Origin: Promethearchaeia archaeon
Lineage (GTDB): Archaea; Asgardarchaeota; Lokiarchaeia; Sigyniarchaeales; SOKP01
DNA: 64,000 nucleotides
Direction of reading: 5' to 3'
NCBI GenBank assembly: GCA_029856105.1
Contig: JAHQWH010000155.1
Location: 62,001-126,000 of the forward strand
The notes under the pieces are model-generated. The model was not told the DNA's origin and did not search any database. It worked only from the letters and a program-made list of their open reading frames with translations. A program made the translations under genes and the position numbers. Below, in pieces: positions 26,263 through 35,829 of this stretch (positions are counted from its first letter, which is position 1; each line of letters opens with the position of its first letter).

Positions 26263-28332
26263 TTGTTAACTGAATTAATAGACCTTTTTGAAAGGGATTT
26301 TACATCCGATGTATTTGCTTTAACTAATATTGGAAAACGGATTAGTGGAAACAAGGATATAATGATACAGTATATAGGCAATATCCCTGCAGTTTATACT
26401 GATTGCAAATTTATATATTTACCTGACAAATTTAAAGAGGATATAAAAGCGGCTCAAGGGCTTGTTGCTCACGAAAGCGGTCACATAGGATACGGTTCAT
26501 TCGAACTAGGATTGATAAAATTGATTGATGGCCTTACTAAAAAATACAAATTACCACCGCTCTTTATTAAAAATTTAATTAATGTCGTTGAAGATGTAAG
26601 AATTAATGGTATTAATGATAAAAAATTCCCTGGTTTTTATAGAAATTTGAGGGAGTTAACACTTAAGATGTTACCACAAATTAAATCATCAATTAAATCG
26701 AACAATGACATATTATTATATATCAATTTGTATATGGAAGATTTCGACGAGTTCCAAAAAAAACCAAGTATAGGAATGTTCAATCTAAGTGAAAAAGATT
26801 GGAAAGGGGTTTTGAAGGTTAAAAAATTTCTTTTAAAGTCATTAAGCCCTAGTGCATCTATTATTTCGTGTGATGTGTTATGCAACATTCTCAAAAAGTA
26901 TTTCCCTGAAGAAGATTCGGGTTCGGCACAAAAGAAAGGTAATCCCAATCCCAATCCTAATATGAAACCTAATCCTAAAATGAACCCCCATCCTCAAATG
27001 AAAACTATCAACCATATGGAAATAAATGCTCGAAATAAAAAAAAAAAAGAAAAAACGGATTTAGATAAAATAAGTGAAAAGCTCATAGAAAAACTAAAAG
27101 ATACTAAGTTAAGTCCCGAGGATTTAGACGATTTAAAGGACCCTGCTGAAAATTTAAATCCTAAAGGGAATAAAAGCCGTAAAGAAAAAGATAGGGCCCA
27201 AAAAAGAAGTAAAAACAAAAAGAACAAGAAAGGAGACGGAGAAATAGATAAAGAATGTGATAAAAATAATCAAAGTAAAGATGCAAAGGAATCTGATAAA
27301 AAATTTAAAAATAGTTCTCAAGATGATGAACTTGATGATCTCATCAAAAAAAAATTTAATTTGGACGATTTAAAAAAAGATTTAAAACCAAGGAAAGAAG
27401 GTCATACCTCCATTAACAATGAAAGAAAAAAAGATAACTTTATAACAGAAATTAGAAAACTTGTTAAGAACGCGGATGACGCTATGAAAGAACGACTATT
27501 GATTTTAGGGGGAGGTAAATATTTTATCAGTTCAAGTAAGTGTGAACGTGAAAGAAAAGTAATCAATGTTAAAATTGAAAGTCAGAAAATGTGTCCTGAC
27601 ACTATGACTTATGTCCAAATTAAGGCTAAATATCATGGGATAATCAAAAAAATGAAGTTAATTTTTGCTGACTTGAAAAATAAAGCTGCGGTTGATACAT
27701 TTCAAAAGAAAGGGAGGCTAAATAACAAATATATAAAGGCAGTTACCAGTGATTATCAATTTAAGCAATGCTTTACAAGAAAAATAATAAAAAAAGAATT
27801 GAGGTTGCTACTAATAGTAGATATTAGTGGAAGCATGAAGGGTGTTAAGATTCGAGCAGCAAAAATAGCAATGGTCATGTTGTATGAAGCGCTTGAAGAT
27901 TTGGCGAAAATTAGAATAGTTCTGTTTACAGGCAGATATGACGCTTTGAATATTTTGGTGAAGGATTTTAACGAGCCTCTTAAACTTAATTATTTTGATA
28001 AGTTTGGTTGTCACCAAACTTCTCGTCAAAATTTAGATGGAATTTCAATAAAACACGAGTCTGAAAGACTGGAAAAGAACGATCTCATAATAGTCGTTTC
28101 AGATGGGCAACCCTCGGCAGACGGGGGATATAGCTTGTTTGATGCGATACCCGATATTCATGATGTTAGAAAACGTTTCAAAATATTTGCGTTTTCTATA
28201 GATTCTCAAGGTGATTATTTGAACAAAATGTATGGTAAAGATTGGATACTAACAAGTTCTCGAAAAGAATTAGAGTTAGGCAATAAAATGCTGAAATTTT
28301 GCCAAATAATCGTAAAAGAATTTTACAGATAA
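26263..28332 (+). CDS. VWA-domain protein with N-terminal HExxH (zincin-like) domain
   Basis: 689 residues, TTG start. The N-terminal part has HESGH at 70-74 in GLVAHESGHIGYGSFE and a downstream NVVEDVRING segment, the helix pair expected of a gluzincin-like fold in which the second Glu is a possible metal ligand. Residues about 225-400 are low-complexity: a Pro/Asn/Met repeat (NPNPNMKPNPKM) followed by a highly charged Lys/Asp/Glu region. The C-terminal VWA domain starts with LLLIVDISGSMKG (MIDAS DxSxS at about 520-524) and has VVSDGQPSADGG. It is the natural partner of the MoxR ATPase upstream. Reminiscent of NorD/CobT-like proteins; the client is unknown. Confidence 0.86.
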   Translation: MLTELIDLFERDFTSDVFALTNIGKRISGNKDIMIQYIGNIPAVYTDCKFIYLPDKFKEDIKAAQGLVAHESGHIGYGSFELGLIKLIDGLTKKYKLPPLFIKNLINVVEDVRINGINDKKFPGFYRNLRELTLKMLPQIKSSIKSNNDILLYINLYMEDFDEFQKKPSIGMFNLSEKDWKGVLKVKKFLLKSLSPSASIISCDVLCNILKKYFPEEDSGSAQKKGNPNPNPNMKPNPKMNPHPQMKTINHMEINARNKKKKEKTDLDKISEKLIEKLKDTKLSPEDLDDLKDPAENLNPKGNKSRKEKDRAQKRSKNKKNKKGDGEIDKECDKNNQSKDAKESDKKFKNSSQDDELDDLIKKKFNLDDLKKDLKPRKEGHTSINNERKKDNFITEIRKLVKNADDAMKERLLILGGGKYFISSSKCERERKVINVKIESQKMCPDTMTYVQIKAKYHGIIKKMKLIFADLKNKAAVDTFQKKGRLNNKYIKAVTSDYQFKQCFTRKIIKKELRLLLIVDISGSMKGVKIRAAKIAMVMLYEALEDLAKIRIVLFTGRYDALNILVKDFNEPLKLNYFDKFGCHQTSRQNLDGISIKHESERLEKNDLIIVVSDGQPSADGGYSLFDAIPDIHDVRKRFKIFAFSIDSQGDYLNKMYGKDWILTSSRKELELGNKMLKFCQIIVKEFYR

Positions 28333-28428
28333 AGGTTATAAATATATTAAAATGGTAGAAATATCAAACACAGATTTTATAATTTTATTAAAATAATTGA
28401 AAGAAAGATTAATAATTTATTTCATAAC

Positions 28429-29199
28429 TCATAGATACTTTTTCAACCACATTACCGTATTAGTGATAAATTCTTTCAGAAATTTTGCTTCAAAATCATG
28501 GGTTGCGTTTTGTATTTCTATAAGCTTATTATTCTCATCTTTGGGTAACAATTGGAATGCTTTTCTTGTAAATTCTAGGGGAACTGACTCGTCCGAGGTG
28601 CCTTGCACTATAAGAGTAGGAGAATCTAGTTTCTTTAAAGAAGGTTTTACCCTAAATTTTGCAAAATCTGTCATAAAACTAAGATCAATTACGATAGGCT
28701 CACCATCTCCAGATGAGGGAATTTTTACAGGTCCTTTGTTTAAATCCTTAAACCAATCAGTTTGGTCTTCTGATGAATGAACAAAGAAGTACGGTGCCCA
28801 AAATATATACGTTATAATACCTGGTAAATTTGCTTTTAATGCTGTAATACCACCATATGAAAGGCCCAATACAGCAATTCTTGAATATCCTTGATTCTGT
28901 ACCCAATTATAAACATTTTCGAGATCGTTAGCTTGTTTAGATAATGTAATCGGCTCTCTTTTATTTTCGCCAGAGCCCGAGAAATCAAAGATAAGTACAT
29001 CATAACCTTCTTTATTTAAAGCTTTAGCTGTTTCAGGAAAGCGCCCCCACTCGTATTTATCCCCTGTAAAACCGTGACACATTATAAGAATGGGAGGTTT
29101 GTCTAAATTACTTTCATGCTTTTCTTCTGAAGTTATATAATGTACTCCATGGAGATCATTCCTATTTATATTAGGGATTAAGACTCTTTTTTCTATCAT
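28429..29199 (-). CDS. Alpha/beta hydrolase (serine esterase/peptidase-like)
   Basis: 256 residues. The oxyanion HGF is in IMCHGFTGDKYEW, the nucleophile elbow GLSYGG near residue 114, the acid in QGTSDESVP and the His in NATHDFEAKF. The segment FDFSGSGENKREPITLS is the usual post-beta-4 loop. It belongs to the general esterase/acyl-peptidase-like branch, not the subgroup of the four tandem hydrolases that follow on the other strand. Substrate unknown. Confidence 0.88.
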   Translation of the reverse strand: MIEKRVLIPNINRNDLHGVHYITSEEKHESNLDKPPILIMCHGFTGDKYEWGRFPETAKALNKEGYDVLIFDFSGSGENKREPITLSKQANDLENVYNWVQNQGYSRIAVLGLSYGGITALKANLPGIITYIFWAPYFFVHSSEDQTDWFKDLNKGPVKIPSSGDGEPIVIDLSFMTDFAKFRVKPSLKKLDSPTLIVQGTSDESVPLEFTRKAFQLLPKDENNKLIEIQNATHDFEAKFLKEFITNTVMWLKKYL

Positions 29200-29306
29200 A
29201 AGACATTCTTCATAATATTCATATTAAAAGTATTAAATTAAAAGTAAAATGATTTTAAAAATTTATTTTTGATTAAACTTATTTTTATTTTATTTTTTAA
29301 GATCTT

Positions 29307-30143
29307 ATGGTAGAAAAATTTGCTGATGCTAACGGTATTAAAATTTGTTATGAAATCCATGGAAAAGGATATCCCGTTGTACTAATACATGGATTTGGTT
29401 CGAAAAAAGAAAGTTTTATGGCTCAAATTCCTATTTTATCCCATAAATTTAAGATTATTTCATTTGATAATAGAGGTGCTGGAAAATCCGACCGTCCAGA
29501 CATTCCCTACACTATGGAGATGTTTGCTGACGACATAAGAGGGTTAATGGATTTTTTGAACATTGAAAAAGCTCATTGTATAGGTTTTTCATTAGGAGGA
29601 ACGATTTTACAAAATTTTGTATTAAAGTATCCTGAAAGAGTGAATAATTTAGTATTAATCAATTCAATTTCGAAGGTCCCAGAGGGATACGGGCCAGAGA
29701 TGTTTATTAATTCTCAACTTAAAGGTTTAGAATTGTTAAAACAAGATCCTGTAAGCGCATTCTGGCATGGTGCTAAAATAGGATTTTATATCAAATTTAG
29801 AAAAGAAATGGAAGCAAACCCTAAGAAGAAATTCTATGGTTTGTGGTCAGTTGAAGGCCTTATAAAATATTATAAAACTACCCCACCAACACCACAAGAC
29901 ATTAAAAATTTGGCTTATAGCCTAACGACTCAAAACACTTTTAAAAGATTAAAAGAAGTTGAACTTAAAACGCTAATTCTTACTGCTTCTCATGATAAAC
30001 TTGTCCCAAAATCTCTCATGTTAGAACTTCATAGGGAGATTCCTAACAGTATTTTTAAGGTAATTGACAAGGCAGGACATGAATCTATAAAAGAAAAAGC
30101 TCCTGAAGTAAATAAAATTATATTAAAATTCTTAGAAAATTAA
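29307..30143 (+). CDS. Alpha/beta hydrolase, tandem paralogue 1
   Basis: 278 residues. Oxyanion loop HGFG at 28-31, DNRGAGKSDRP at 54-64, nucleophile Ser95 in GFSLGG, acid Asp in TASHDKLVP and His in KAGHES. First of four adjacent paralogues. It is nearest to the second copy: both share the block GFYxKFRKEMxANPKKKFYG. Residues 130-200 form the variable lid. This is the 3-oxoadipate enol-lactonase/epoxide hydrolase-like branch; substrate unknown. Confidence 0.9.
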   Translation: MVEKFADANGIKICYEIHGKGYPVVLIHGFGSKKESFMAQIPILSHKFKIISFDNRGAGKSDRPDIPYTMEMFADDIRGLMDFLNIEKAHCIGFSLGGTILQNFVLKYPERVNNLVLINSISKVPEGYGPEMFINSQLKGLELLKQDPVSAFWHGAKIGFYIKFRKEMEANPKKKFYGLWSVEGLIKYYKTTPPTPQDIKNLAYSLTTQNTFKRLKEVELKTLILTASHDKLVPKSLMLELHREIPNSIFKVIDKAGHESIKEKAPEVNKIILKFLEN

Positions 30144-30240
30144 TGAATAGATTAAAACAATATCTTGATTTAATATATTTAAAATTAATTTTTATGTTAA
30201 GAATAATTTACAACAAATTTTGTAATATAGGGGATTAAAA

Positions 30241-31077
30241 CTGTCAGAATTATACGCAGATGTTAATGGAATAAAATTATGCTATCAAATGCAAGGGCAA
30301 GAGTATCCCGTAATACTAGTACATGGTTTTGGAGGCAATAAAGAAGGCTGGATTGCCCAATATGGACCGTTGAGCGAAGAGTTTCAAGTTGTAAGATTTG
30401 ATAACCGCAATGGAGGAGGATCCGATCGTCCAAATGAACCTCTTACTGTTGAGATATTAGCCGATGATGTTAGAGGATTAATGGACTACCTTAAAATCGA
30501 GAAAGCACACATTATTGGTTGGTCATTAGGGGGTATCATCGTTCAAAAATTTGCGTTAAAATATCCGAGTCGATTGGATAAATTAATATTAATTAATACA
30601 GTCATGGGAGCTCCAAACGAACAGGGCGTTGAGTTGCTAAAAAAAAATATGATCGAAGAGTTAGAATTAAGAAAACAGGATCCCGAAGAAGATTTTTGGA
30701 GAGGTGCTAGGTTAGGTTTTTATTTAAAATTTAGGAAAGAAATGAAAGCAAATCCTAAAAAGAAATTCTATGGTTTATGGTCTGTAGAAGATCTAATTAA
30801 AAATTCAATAAAGGATCTACCCACGACTCAAGATATCATAAATCAATCAAACGCTCTCTTTAAAACGATTACATTAAATGATTTGAGTAAAATCAAAAAC
30901 CCTACATTATTATTAGCAGCTTCGCATGATAGATTAACTTCTAGTAATACTATGGCTGAAATGCATAAAGTTATACCAAATAGTACTTTAGAAATCATTG
31001 ATAAAGCTGGACATAGTTCACCCCATTCAAAAGCTCCGGAGATAAATAAAATTATAATCAATTTTTTAAAGAATTAA
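30241..31077 (+). CDS. Alpha/beta hydrolase, tandem paralogue 2, apparent CTG start
   Basis: 278 residues from CTG 30241. In-frame sequence before the first ATG (30289) reads SELYADVNGIKLCYQ, which aligns without gaps to the N-termini of the neighbouring paralogues and places the nucleophile at Ser95, as in copies 1 and 3. Between the upstream in-frame stop (30223) and this codon there is no ATG, GTG or TTG. AGGGGA (30229-30234) lies 6 bp before CTG. Active-site elements: HGFG, GWSLGG, AASHDRLTS and KAGHSSP. The DNRNGGGSDRP loop differs from the usual DNRGxGKSDRP. Confidence 0.86.
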   Translation: MSELYADVNGIKLCYQMQGQEYPVILVHGFGGNKEGWIAQYGPLSEEFQVVRFDNRNGGGSDRPNEPLTVEILADDVRGLMDYLKIEKAHIIGWSLGGIIVQKFALKYPSRLDKLILINTVMGAPNEQGVELLKKNMIEELELRKQDPEEDFWRGARLGFYLKFRKEMKANPKKKFYGLWSVEDLIKNSIKDLPTTQDIINQSNALFKTITLNDLSKIKNPTLLLAASHDRLTSSNTMAEMHKVIPNSTLEIIDKAGHSSPHSKAPEINKIIINFLKN

Positions 31078-31140
31078 ATATAGATTTAATAACAGAGACT
31101 AATTAAAGAATTATTTCAACTAATTTAAAAGGTGTTTAAT

Positions 31141-31980
31141 ATAACTGAAAGTTTTGCGAATGTGAATAATATAAAGATTTGTTATGAAATTCGGGGCGAT
31201 GGTGATCCTGTTATTTTGATCCATGGATTTGGAGCAAAAAAGGAGGAATGGATTGGACAATTTTTACCATTGTCAGAACATTTTAAAGTAATAAGATTTG
31301 ATAATCGGGGATCAGGTAAATCAGATAGACCAAACCAACCTTACACAATGGAATTATTTGCTAAGGATACCATTGAATTAATGGATTTTTTAAAAATTGA
31401 AAAAACACATATTATTGGATGGTCTGTTGGAGGAATGATTGCTCAGAATCTTGTATTAATGTTTCCAAACAGAGTAAATAAATTAGTCTTAATTAATACA
31501 CTTCCCTATTGGCCAGGGGAAAATACTGCCTTAGAGATGTATAAAGATAGCAAAATTTTAGCATACGAAGCAAGAATGAAAGATCCTGTAAAAGCTTTTT
31601 TTGATGGCATAACACCAAGTTTTACACGTAAATTTAAAAAAATCCTACTAGAAGATCCAAAAAAGAAAATTCATGGATTATTTTCCGCTGAAGATTTAAT
31701 TGAAATGGATAATACTGATCCTACAACACCGCAGGATATTATAAATTATACTCATGCACTAGGACATCATAATGTTCTTAATCGCTTACCAAACATTAAG
31801 AAGGAAACATTAATAATATGTGCTTCCCATGATCGTTCTACTCCAATGTCTATGAATGTTATGATTCATGAAAGAATTTCTAAGAGTGAAATAGTAATAA
31901 TTGAGAAAGCAGGTCATGGGTCACCTAAAGAGAGAGCACCAGAAATCAATCAACATATCATCAATTTTTTAAAGAAATAA
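31141..31980 (+). CDS. Alpha/beta hydrolase, tandem paralogue 3, probable ATA start
   Basis: 279 residues if started at ATA 31141, giving (M)TESFANVNNIKICYE, which aligns residue by residue with paralogues 1, 2 and 4; AAAGGTG (31128-31134) lies 6 bp upstream. The only standard codon nearby, GTG 31132, is embedded in that Shine-Dalgarno-like sequence and would add three residues. Nucleophile Ser95 in GWSVGG, acid in CASHDRSTP, His in KAGHGSP. Substrate unknown. Confidence 0.86.
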   Translation: MTESFANVNNIKICYEIRGDGDPVILIHGFGAKKEEWIGQFLPLSEHFKVIRFDNRGSGKSDRPNQPYTMELFAKDTIELMDFLKIEKTHIIGWSVGGMIAQNLVLMFPNRVNKLVLINTLPYWPGENTALEMYKDSKILAYEARMKDPVKAFFDGITPSFTRKFKKILLEDPKKKIHGLFSAEDLIEMDNTDPTTPQDIINYTHALGHHNVLNRLPNIKKETLIICASHDRSTPMSMNVMIHERISKSEIVIIEKAGHGSPKERAPEINQHIINFLKK

Positions 31981-32045
31981 GTTTTATCTTTTCATTTTTC
32001 TTTTTCTATATTATATTTAAAATTGAAAATTAGCAGATGATTAAA

Positions 32046-32882
32046 ATGAGTGATTTGTTCACAGAAGTTAATAATATTAAGATTTGTTATGAAGTTAATG
32101 GTCAGGGTTATCCTATTATTTTAGTACATGGTTTTGCGATGTATAAAGAATTTTGGATAGCTCAAAAACCATTATCAGAACAATTTAAAGTAATTAATCT
32201 AGATAATCGCGGCTGTGGAAAATCAGACCACCCAACTGAAACTTTTGATATGGAAACATTAGCTAAAGATATTAAGGATCTAATGGATTTCTTAAAAATT
32301 GAAAAAGCACACATTATTGGACACTCATTAGGAGGAATGATTGCTCAACATTTTGCATTAGAATATCCAAATCGTATAAATAAATTAATTTTAATAGCAA
32401 CTTTTCCTAATTTACCTTTAGACAAATCAGGATTAGAGATGTATAAGAAGAGCCAACTAGAGACTTATGAAGCGAAATTAAAAGATCCTATTAAAGCTTT
32501 TAATAATAAGATGAAACAAAGATTTACTCGAAATTTTTATAAATTAATGGTTCAAGAACCAAGTAGTAAATTTCACGGCTTATTTTCAACAGAAGACCTC
32601 ATGGAAAATGAAAAGAATAAAGGTACTTCTAAAACTCAAGATATTATTAATCAAATAAATGCAATTTCAAAACATAATACCTTAGAACAACTTCATAATA
32701 TTAAACACAATACCTTAATCCTTGCAGGAGAGAAGGATCGAATTATTTCGAAGATTTCAAGTAATGAAATGCATAGTAAAATTCCAAATAACACCTTAAA
32801 AGTATTCAGTGGTAGTCATTATTTCCCTTTAGAAGAAGCTCCCGAAGTTAATAATATTATACTAAATTTCTTAAATGAGTAA
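32046..32882 (+). CDS. Alpha/beta hydrolase, tandem paralogue 4
   Basis: 278 residues from ATG 32046, the start that matches the paralogues; ATG 32037 would add three residues. HGFAMYKEFW, nucleophile Ser94 in GHSLGGMIAQ, acid in AGEKDRIIS and His in SGSHYFP. It is the most divergent of the four around the acid and His. The oxyanion loop has HGFA instead of HGFG. Confidence 0.88.
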   Translation: MSDLFTEVNNIKICYEVNGQGYPIILVHGFAMYKEFWIAQKPLSEQFKVINLDNRGCGKSDHPTETFDMETLAKDIKDLMDFLKIEKAHIIGHSLGGMIAQHFALEYPNRINKLILIATFPNLPLDKSGLEMYKKSQLETYEAKLKDPIKAFNNKMKQRFTRNFYKLMVQEPSSKFHGLFSTEDLMENEKNKGTSKTQDIINQINAISKHNTLEQLHNIKHNTLILAGEKDRIISKISSNEMHSKIPNNTLKVFSGSHYFPLEEAPEVNNIILNFLNE

Positions 32883-32903
32883 TAAGTATAATTTTTCATT
32901 TAT

Positions 32904-34094
32904 CTAGTTTTTATGTGCGAAAATTTTCTGGAAAGCCATGACAAATGGCGGGAAGGCAATAATTGCAACAGTAATTCCTAACCAGTAAGGAGGAAGCGTG
33001 TCAAGTATAAAAGGTCCAATAAGAGGCCCTAATATCTGAGCCATGCTATCTAATGCGGAAGAAAGTCCATTAATTTTGCCTTGTTCCTGAGGAGATGCTG
33101 TTTGGGTAATTTTACTAAGCATGGGACCTCGGGTTAAGGAGGCTGCAAAACTAATAAACATCATAAGAATAAAAAGAGCAAAAATATTTGTTGAAAAACC
33201 CAATAAGAAAAAGCAGACTAGAAATGTAGCCAAACCCAAACGTATAGCATTATCTTCCCCAAGTTTCCTAATAGTTGGTTTAAAAAGAGTAAATCTTATT
33301 CCTGTCCGAAATATTCCAGATGTCATAAATAAGATTGAAATGTCGATTGGCGTAAGATCTAGAACGCTAACACTGAAAAAGGAAAGGGAAGACATTACAA
33401 TGGTAAAGGATATTGTATGAAAGCCCCAGAGAGCTAAAATAGAGAGAGCACTTTTATTATCTCTTATTTTAGGCAAAACTTCAAACTTGCTTTCATGAGG
33501 TTGAATTCTTTTTTCCTTCGGCCATGTCTCTTCCAACATAGCTAGCGTAACAATAATTGTAATTACTGTTAGACCAGCTGCAAATAATCCAGGCCCTAAA
33601 AGACCAAACCACGTAAAAAGAACACCGCCGATTGCTGGTCCTATTAGAGATGCTAACACATGGGCGATCCCAACGTTAGCCATTTGAATACCTCTATCTT
33701 TTGGTGGAACTTTATCGCTTATGATAGCTTTAGCAATTGGAAAATTTCCTCCAAATATTCCATCAATCATGCGTGCTAAAAATAACATCCATAATGTGTT
33801 TGAAAAAGCGGTTAATATAAACGCTAAACATGTACCGAATTGAGAAATCAAAAGTAATGGTCTTCTCCCATATTTATCACTGAGTTTTGCTAAGATTGGC
33901 CCAAAAACAAAGCCGAACATCGCATTAATAGAGAATATTAATCCGATCATCGTCATAGAGGTATCAAAGAGATCACTGAAAAAACCCACCATAGGAAAGA
34001 AAAGCGTGAACCCAAGTACATCAATGAAAATAGCAATCCATAAGGGCGTTAATATTCGATATTTGAATAATTTTCTATTGTTATTTTCGGTCAT
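32904..34094 (-). CDS. MFS transporter (TetA/DHA1-like)
   Basis: 396 residues, 12 predicted helices. The loop 2-3 motif reads GPILAKLSDKYGRRPLLLIS (the MFS G-x-x-x-D-R/K-x-G-R-R signature) near residues 62-81. Helix 5 motif C-like GPAIGGVLFTWFG is near 155-165, typical of drug:H+ antiporters. The final half includes GKINGLSSALDSMAQILGPLIG. Convergent with the hydrolase array (22 bp). Exported compound unknown. Confidence 0.9.
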   Translation of the reverse strand: MTENNNRKLFKYRILTPLWIAIFIDVLGFTLFFPMVGFFSDLFDTSMTMIGLIFSINAMFGFVFGPILAKLSDKYGRRPLLLISQFGTCLAFILTAFSNTLWMLFLARMIDGIFGGNFPIAKAIISDKVPPKDRGIQMANVGIAHVLASLIGPAIGGVLFTWFGLLGPGLFAAGLTVITIIVTLAMLEETWPKEKRIQPHESKFEVLPKIRDNKSALSILALWGFHTISFTIVMSSLSFFSVSVLDLTPIDISILFMTSGIFRTGIRFTLFKPTIRKLGEDNAIRLGLATFLVCFFLLGFSTNIFALFILMMFISFAASLTRGPMLSKITQTASPQEQGKINGLSSALDSMAQILGPLIGPFILDTLPPYWLGITVAIIAFPPFVMAFQKIFAHKN

Positions 34095-34408
34095 ATTTTA
34101 AATATCCTAAATTATTTTTAAGAAGAATAAGACAAGAATGCTCATAATATTCCCTAAACTTATCAAGTAAAATTGATGATGACTATTAAATTATGTTAAA
34201 AAATATTTTGTATTTCTTATATAGATAAGATTTTAGCTTAAGTAATTTTACTTATAAGACTCTCTGTTTCAATAATTTTATATGTGAATACTAGATGATT
34301 AATCTAGCAAAAAATAGTTAAAAGTTATTTATCATCCTTCAAAAAGAGGTTAATTTTAAAATTCATTAGAGTTATTTTGTTTTTAAGAAAAAAAAAGTAT
34401 CGTAATTA
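34095..34408. other. Intergenic interval between divergent MFS and gelsolin-like genes
   Basis: About 314 bp separating two divergent genes. It is very AT-rich. No ORF, RNA gene or strong inverted repeat was recognised. It should contain both promoters. Confidence 0.4.
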
Positions 34409-35545
34409 ATGATGTCTGAAACTTATGAAAACTTTATGATTTATGGATTAGAAAGTACCGGAGAAAAAGTAAGGTTAGATATAACAGAAGAAGATTTTCG
34501 CGCTAATAATGGAACGAACGTATTAAATCCTTTCCAAGTACTAGTTATCGTAAAAGAAGGGTTGAGGAGAATCTACATTTGGAAGGGTATTGAGTCCCCC
34601 GTTAGAAAAAAGTTTATTGCGTCGCAAGTCGCAGCACAATTACAAAACGATTTAGTCGTTAATGGCCATTTTCATAGGTGTAAGATAATTTCGGTCGACC
34701 AAGGAGACGAACCACGCGATTTTTTGAGAGCGTTTGATTTTGAATCAACAGAAATTCCAGAAATCTCAGAAGCTGACAAAAGCGAGTTTAGACAGATTAA
34801 CTCTATTTCTACGGGTACAACATCTAAAACTATAGAAAAGAAGGTTTATCAATGGGGGGGACCTCCTCCTGCTTTAAAAGCTAATAGTACAATCATCAAA
34901 CAAACAAGAGAATCCGATAAAGCAATTACGCCAAAAATTAAAGACATTAATAAACCTCCCGAATTAGATACTAAGAAAATTATCGAAAAGATTGTAGCAA
35001 ACGAGGTCCCAGCCAATTTTAAGCGTCAAAATTTGATTTTAGGTAACTTCGAAATTTACGGAGCAGTTATCAAGAAAGCTAAAATTTTCGGAAAAGAAGT
35101 AGAAGAGATCGATTGGGAACCAGTTAACTCCTTACCTCACGAAGTAGTCGAGCTAGATAATCGCACTTTAAGAATTTATTTCGATGGAGAAAATGGGACA
35201 ATCAAAGGACTAGAAATACTTCAAAAAATGGGTGCTCCTCAAATTGAAAAAAAAGATAGCAAAATAGATTATAATAAATGGACAGTAAAAGATTTGAAGC
35301 AATATTGCCAAGAACGCAACATAAAAATACCATCGTGGTATAAAAAAGCAGATATTATAAAGCTTATTCAATACGGGCCCACTCAAGATGCTACTGAACA
35401 AAAAATTGACTATAACAAGTGGACGGTAAAACTACTAAAGGAATTCTGTCAAAAAAATAATATTAAGGTTCCATCTTCCTATAGAAAAGCGGATATCATA
35501 CAACTTGTGAATGATTTTAATAATAGTATACCAAATAAAGATTAA
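34409..35545 (+). CDS. Gelsolin-like domain protein with two C-terminal HeH (SAP/Rho_N-like) repeats
   Basis: 378 residues (ATG 34409 or 34412). Residues about 8-112 have the gelsolin-fold pattern: NPFQVLVIVKEGLRRIYIWKG (40-60), a following helix SPVRKKFIASQVAAQL, and VDQGDEPRDFLRAF (96-109), equivalent to the conserved end of gelsolin domains. A basic linker follows. A second beta-rich region at about 195-275 begins LILGNFEIYGAVIKKA. The C-terminus is an exact tandem of two 47-residue units (285-331 and 332-378), each with DYNKWTVKxLKxxCQxxNIK and Y(K/R)KADII, a helix-extended-loop-helix fold of the SAP/LEM/Rho_N type. Gelsolin-like proteins are an Asgard signature and regulate actin-like filaments; the HeH tail suggests a nucleic-acid or other tether (inference). 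Confidence 0.82.
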   Translation: MMSETYENFMIYGLESTGEKVRLDITEEDFRANNGTNVLNPFQVLVIVKEGLRRIYIWKGIESPVRKKFIASQVAAQLQNDLVVNGHFHRCKIISVDQGDEPRDFLRAFDFESTEIPEISEADKSEFRQINSISTGTTSKTIEKKVYQWGGPPPALKANSTIIKQTRESDKAITPKIKDINKPPELDTKKIIEKIVANEVPANFKRQNLILGNFEIYGAVIKKAKIFGKEVEEIDWEPVNSLPHEVVELDNRTLRIYFDGENGTIKGLEILQKMGAPQIEKKDSKIDYNKWTVKDLKQYCQERNIKIPSWYKKADIIKLIQYGPTQDATEQKIDYNKWTVKLLKEFCQKNNIKVPSSYRKADIIQLVNDFNNSIPNKD

Positions 35546-35829
35546 ATCAATTACTTTTTTAATAAATTTCTCCATATTTGCCCCCTCCATTCTCTTAAAT
35601 AAATGCTTAAACAATATATTAAACGATGGAAAATCGTTTAATTCTTTATTTAGTAAATTTCTATTAAACTATATTTAGGGACTTTAGATAAAATAATCTC
35701 TCGTAATTTCATAATAAGAAATAATAGAAAATTACATTAAACTACAAAAATTTCAGAATACAAATAAAAAGCATTTAAATAAAAAATGAAGTAAAATTTA
35801 CTGAAATCACTTAAAAAGTAAGTAATCTT

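Noticed and set aside
31132..31134. GTG as the start of hydrolase paralogue 3
   Set aside because: It lies inside the AAAGGTG ribosome-binding sequence and adds residues absent from the paralogues; ATA 31141 fits better, though GTG cannot be excluded.
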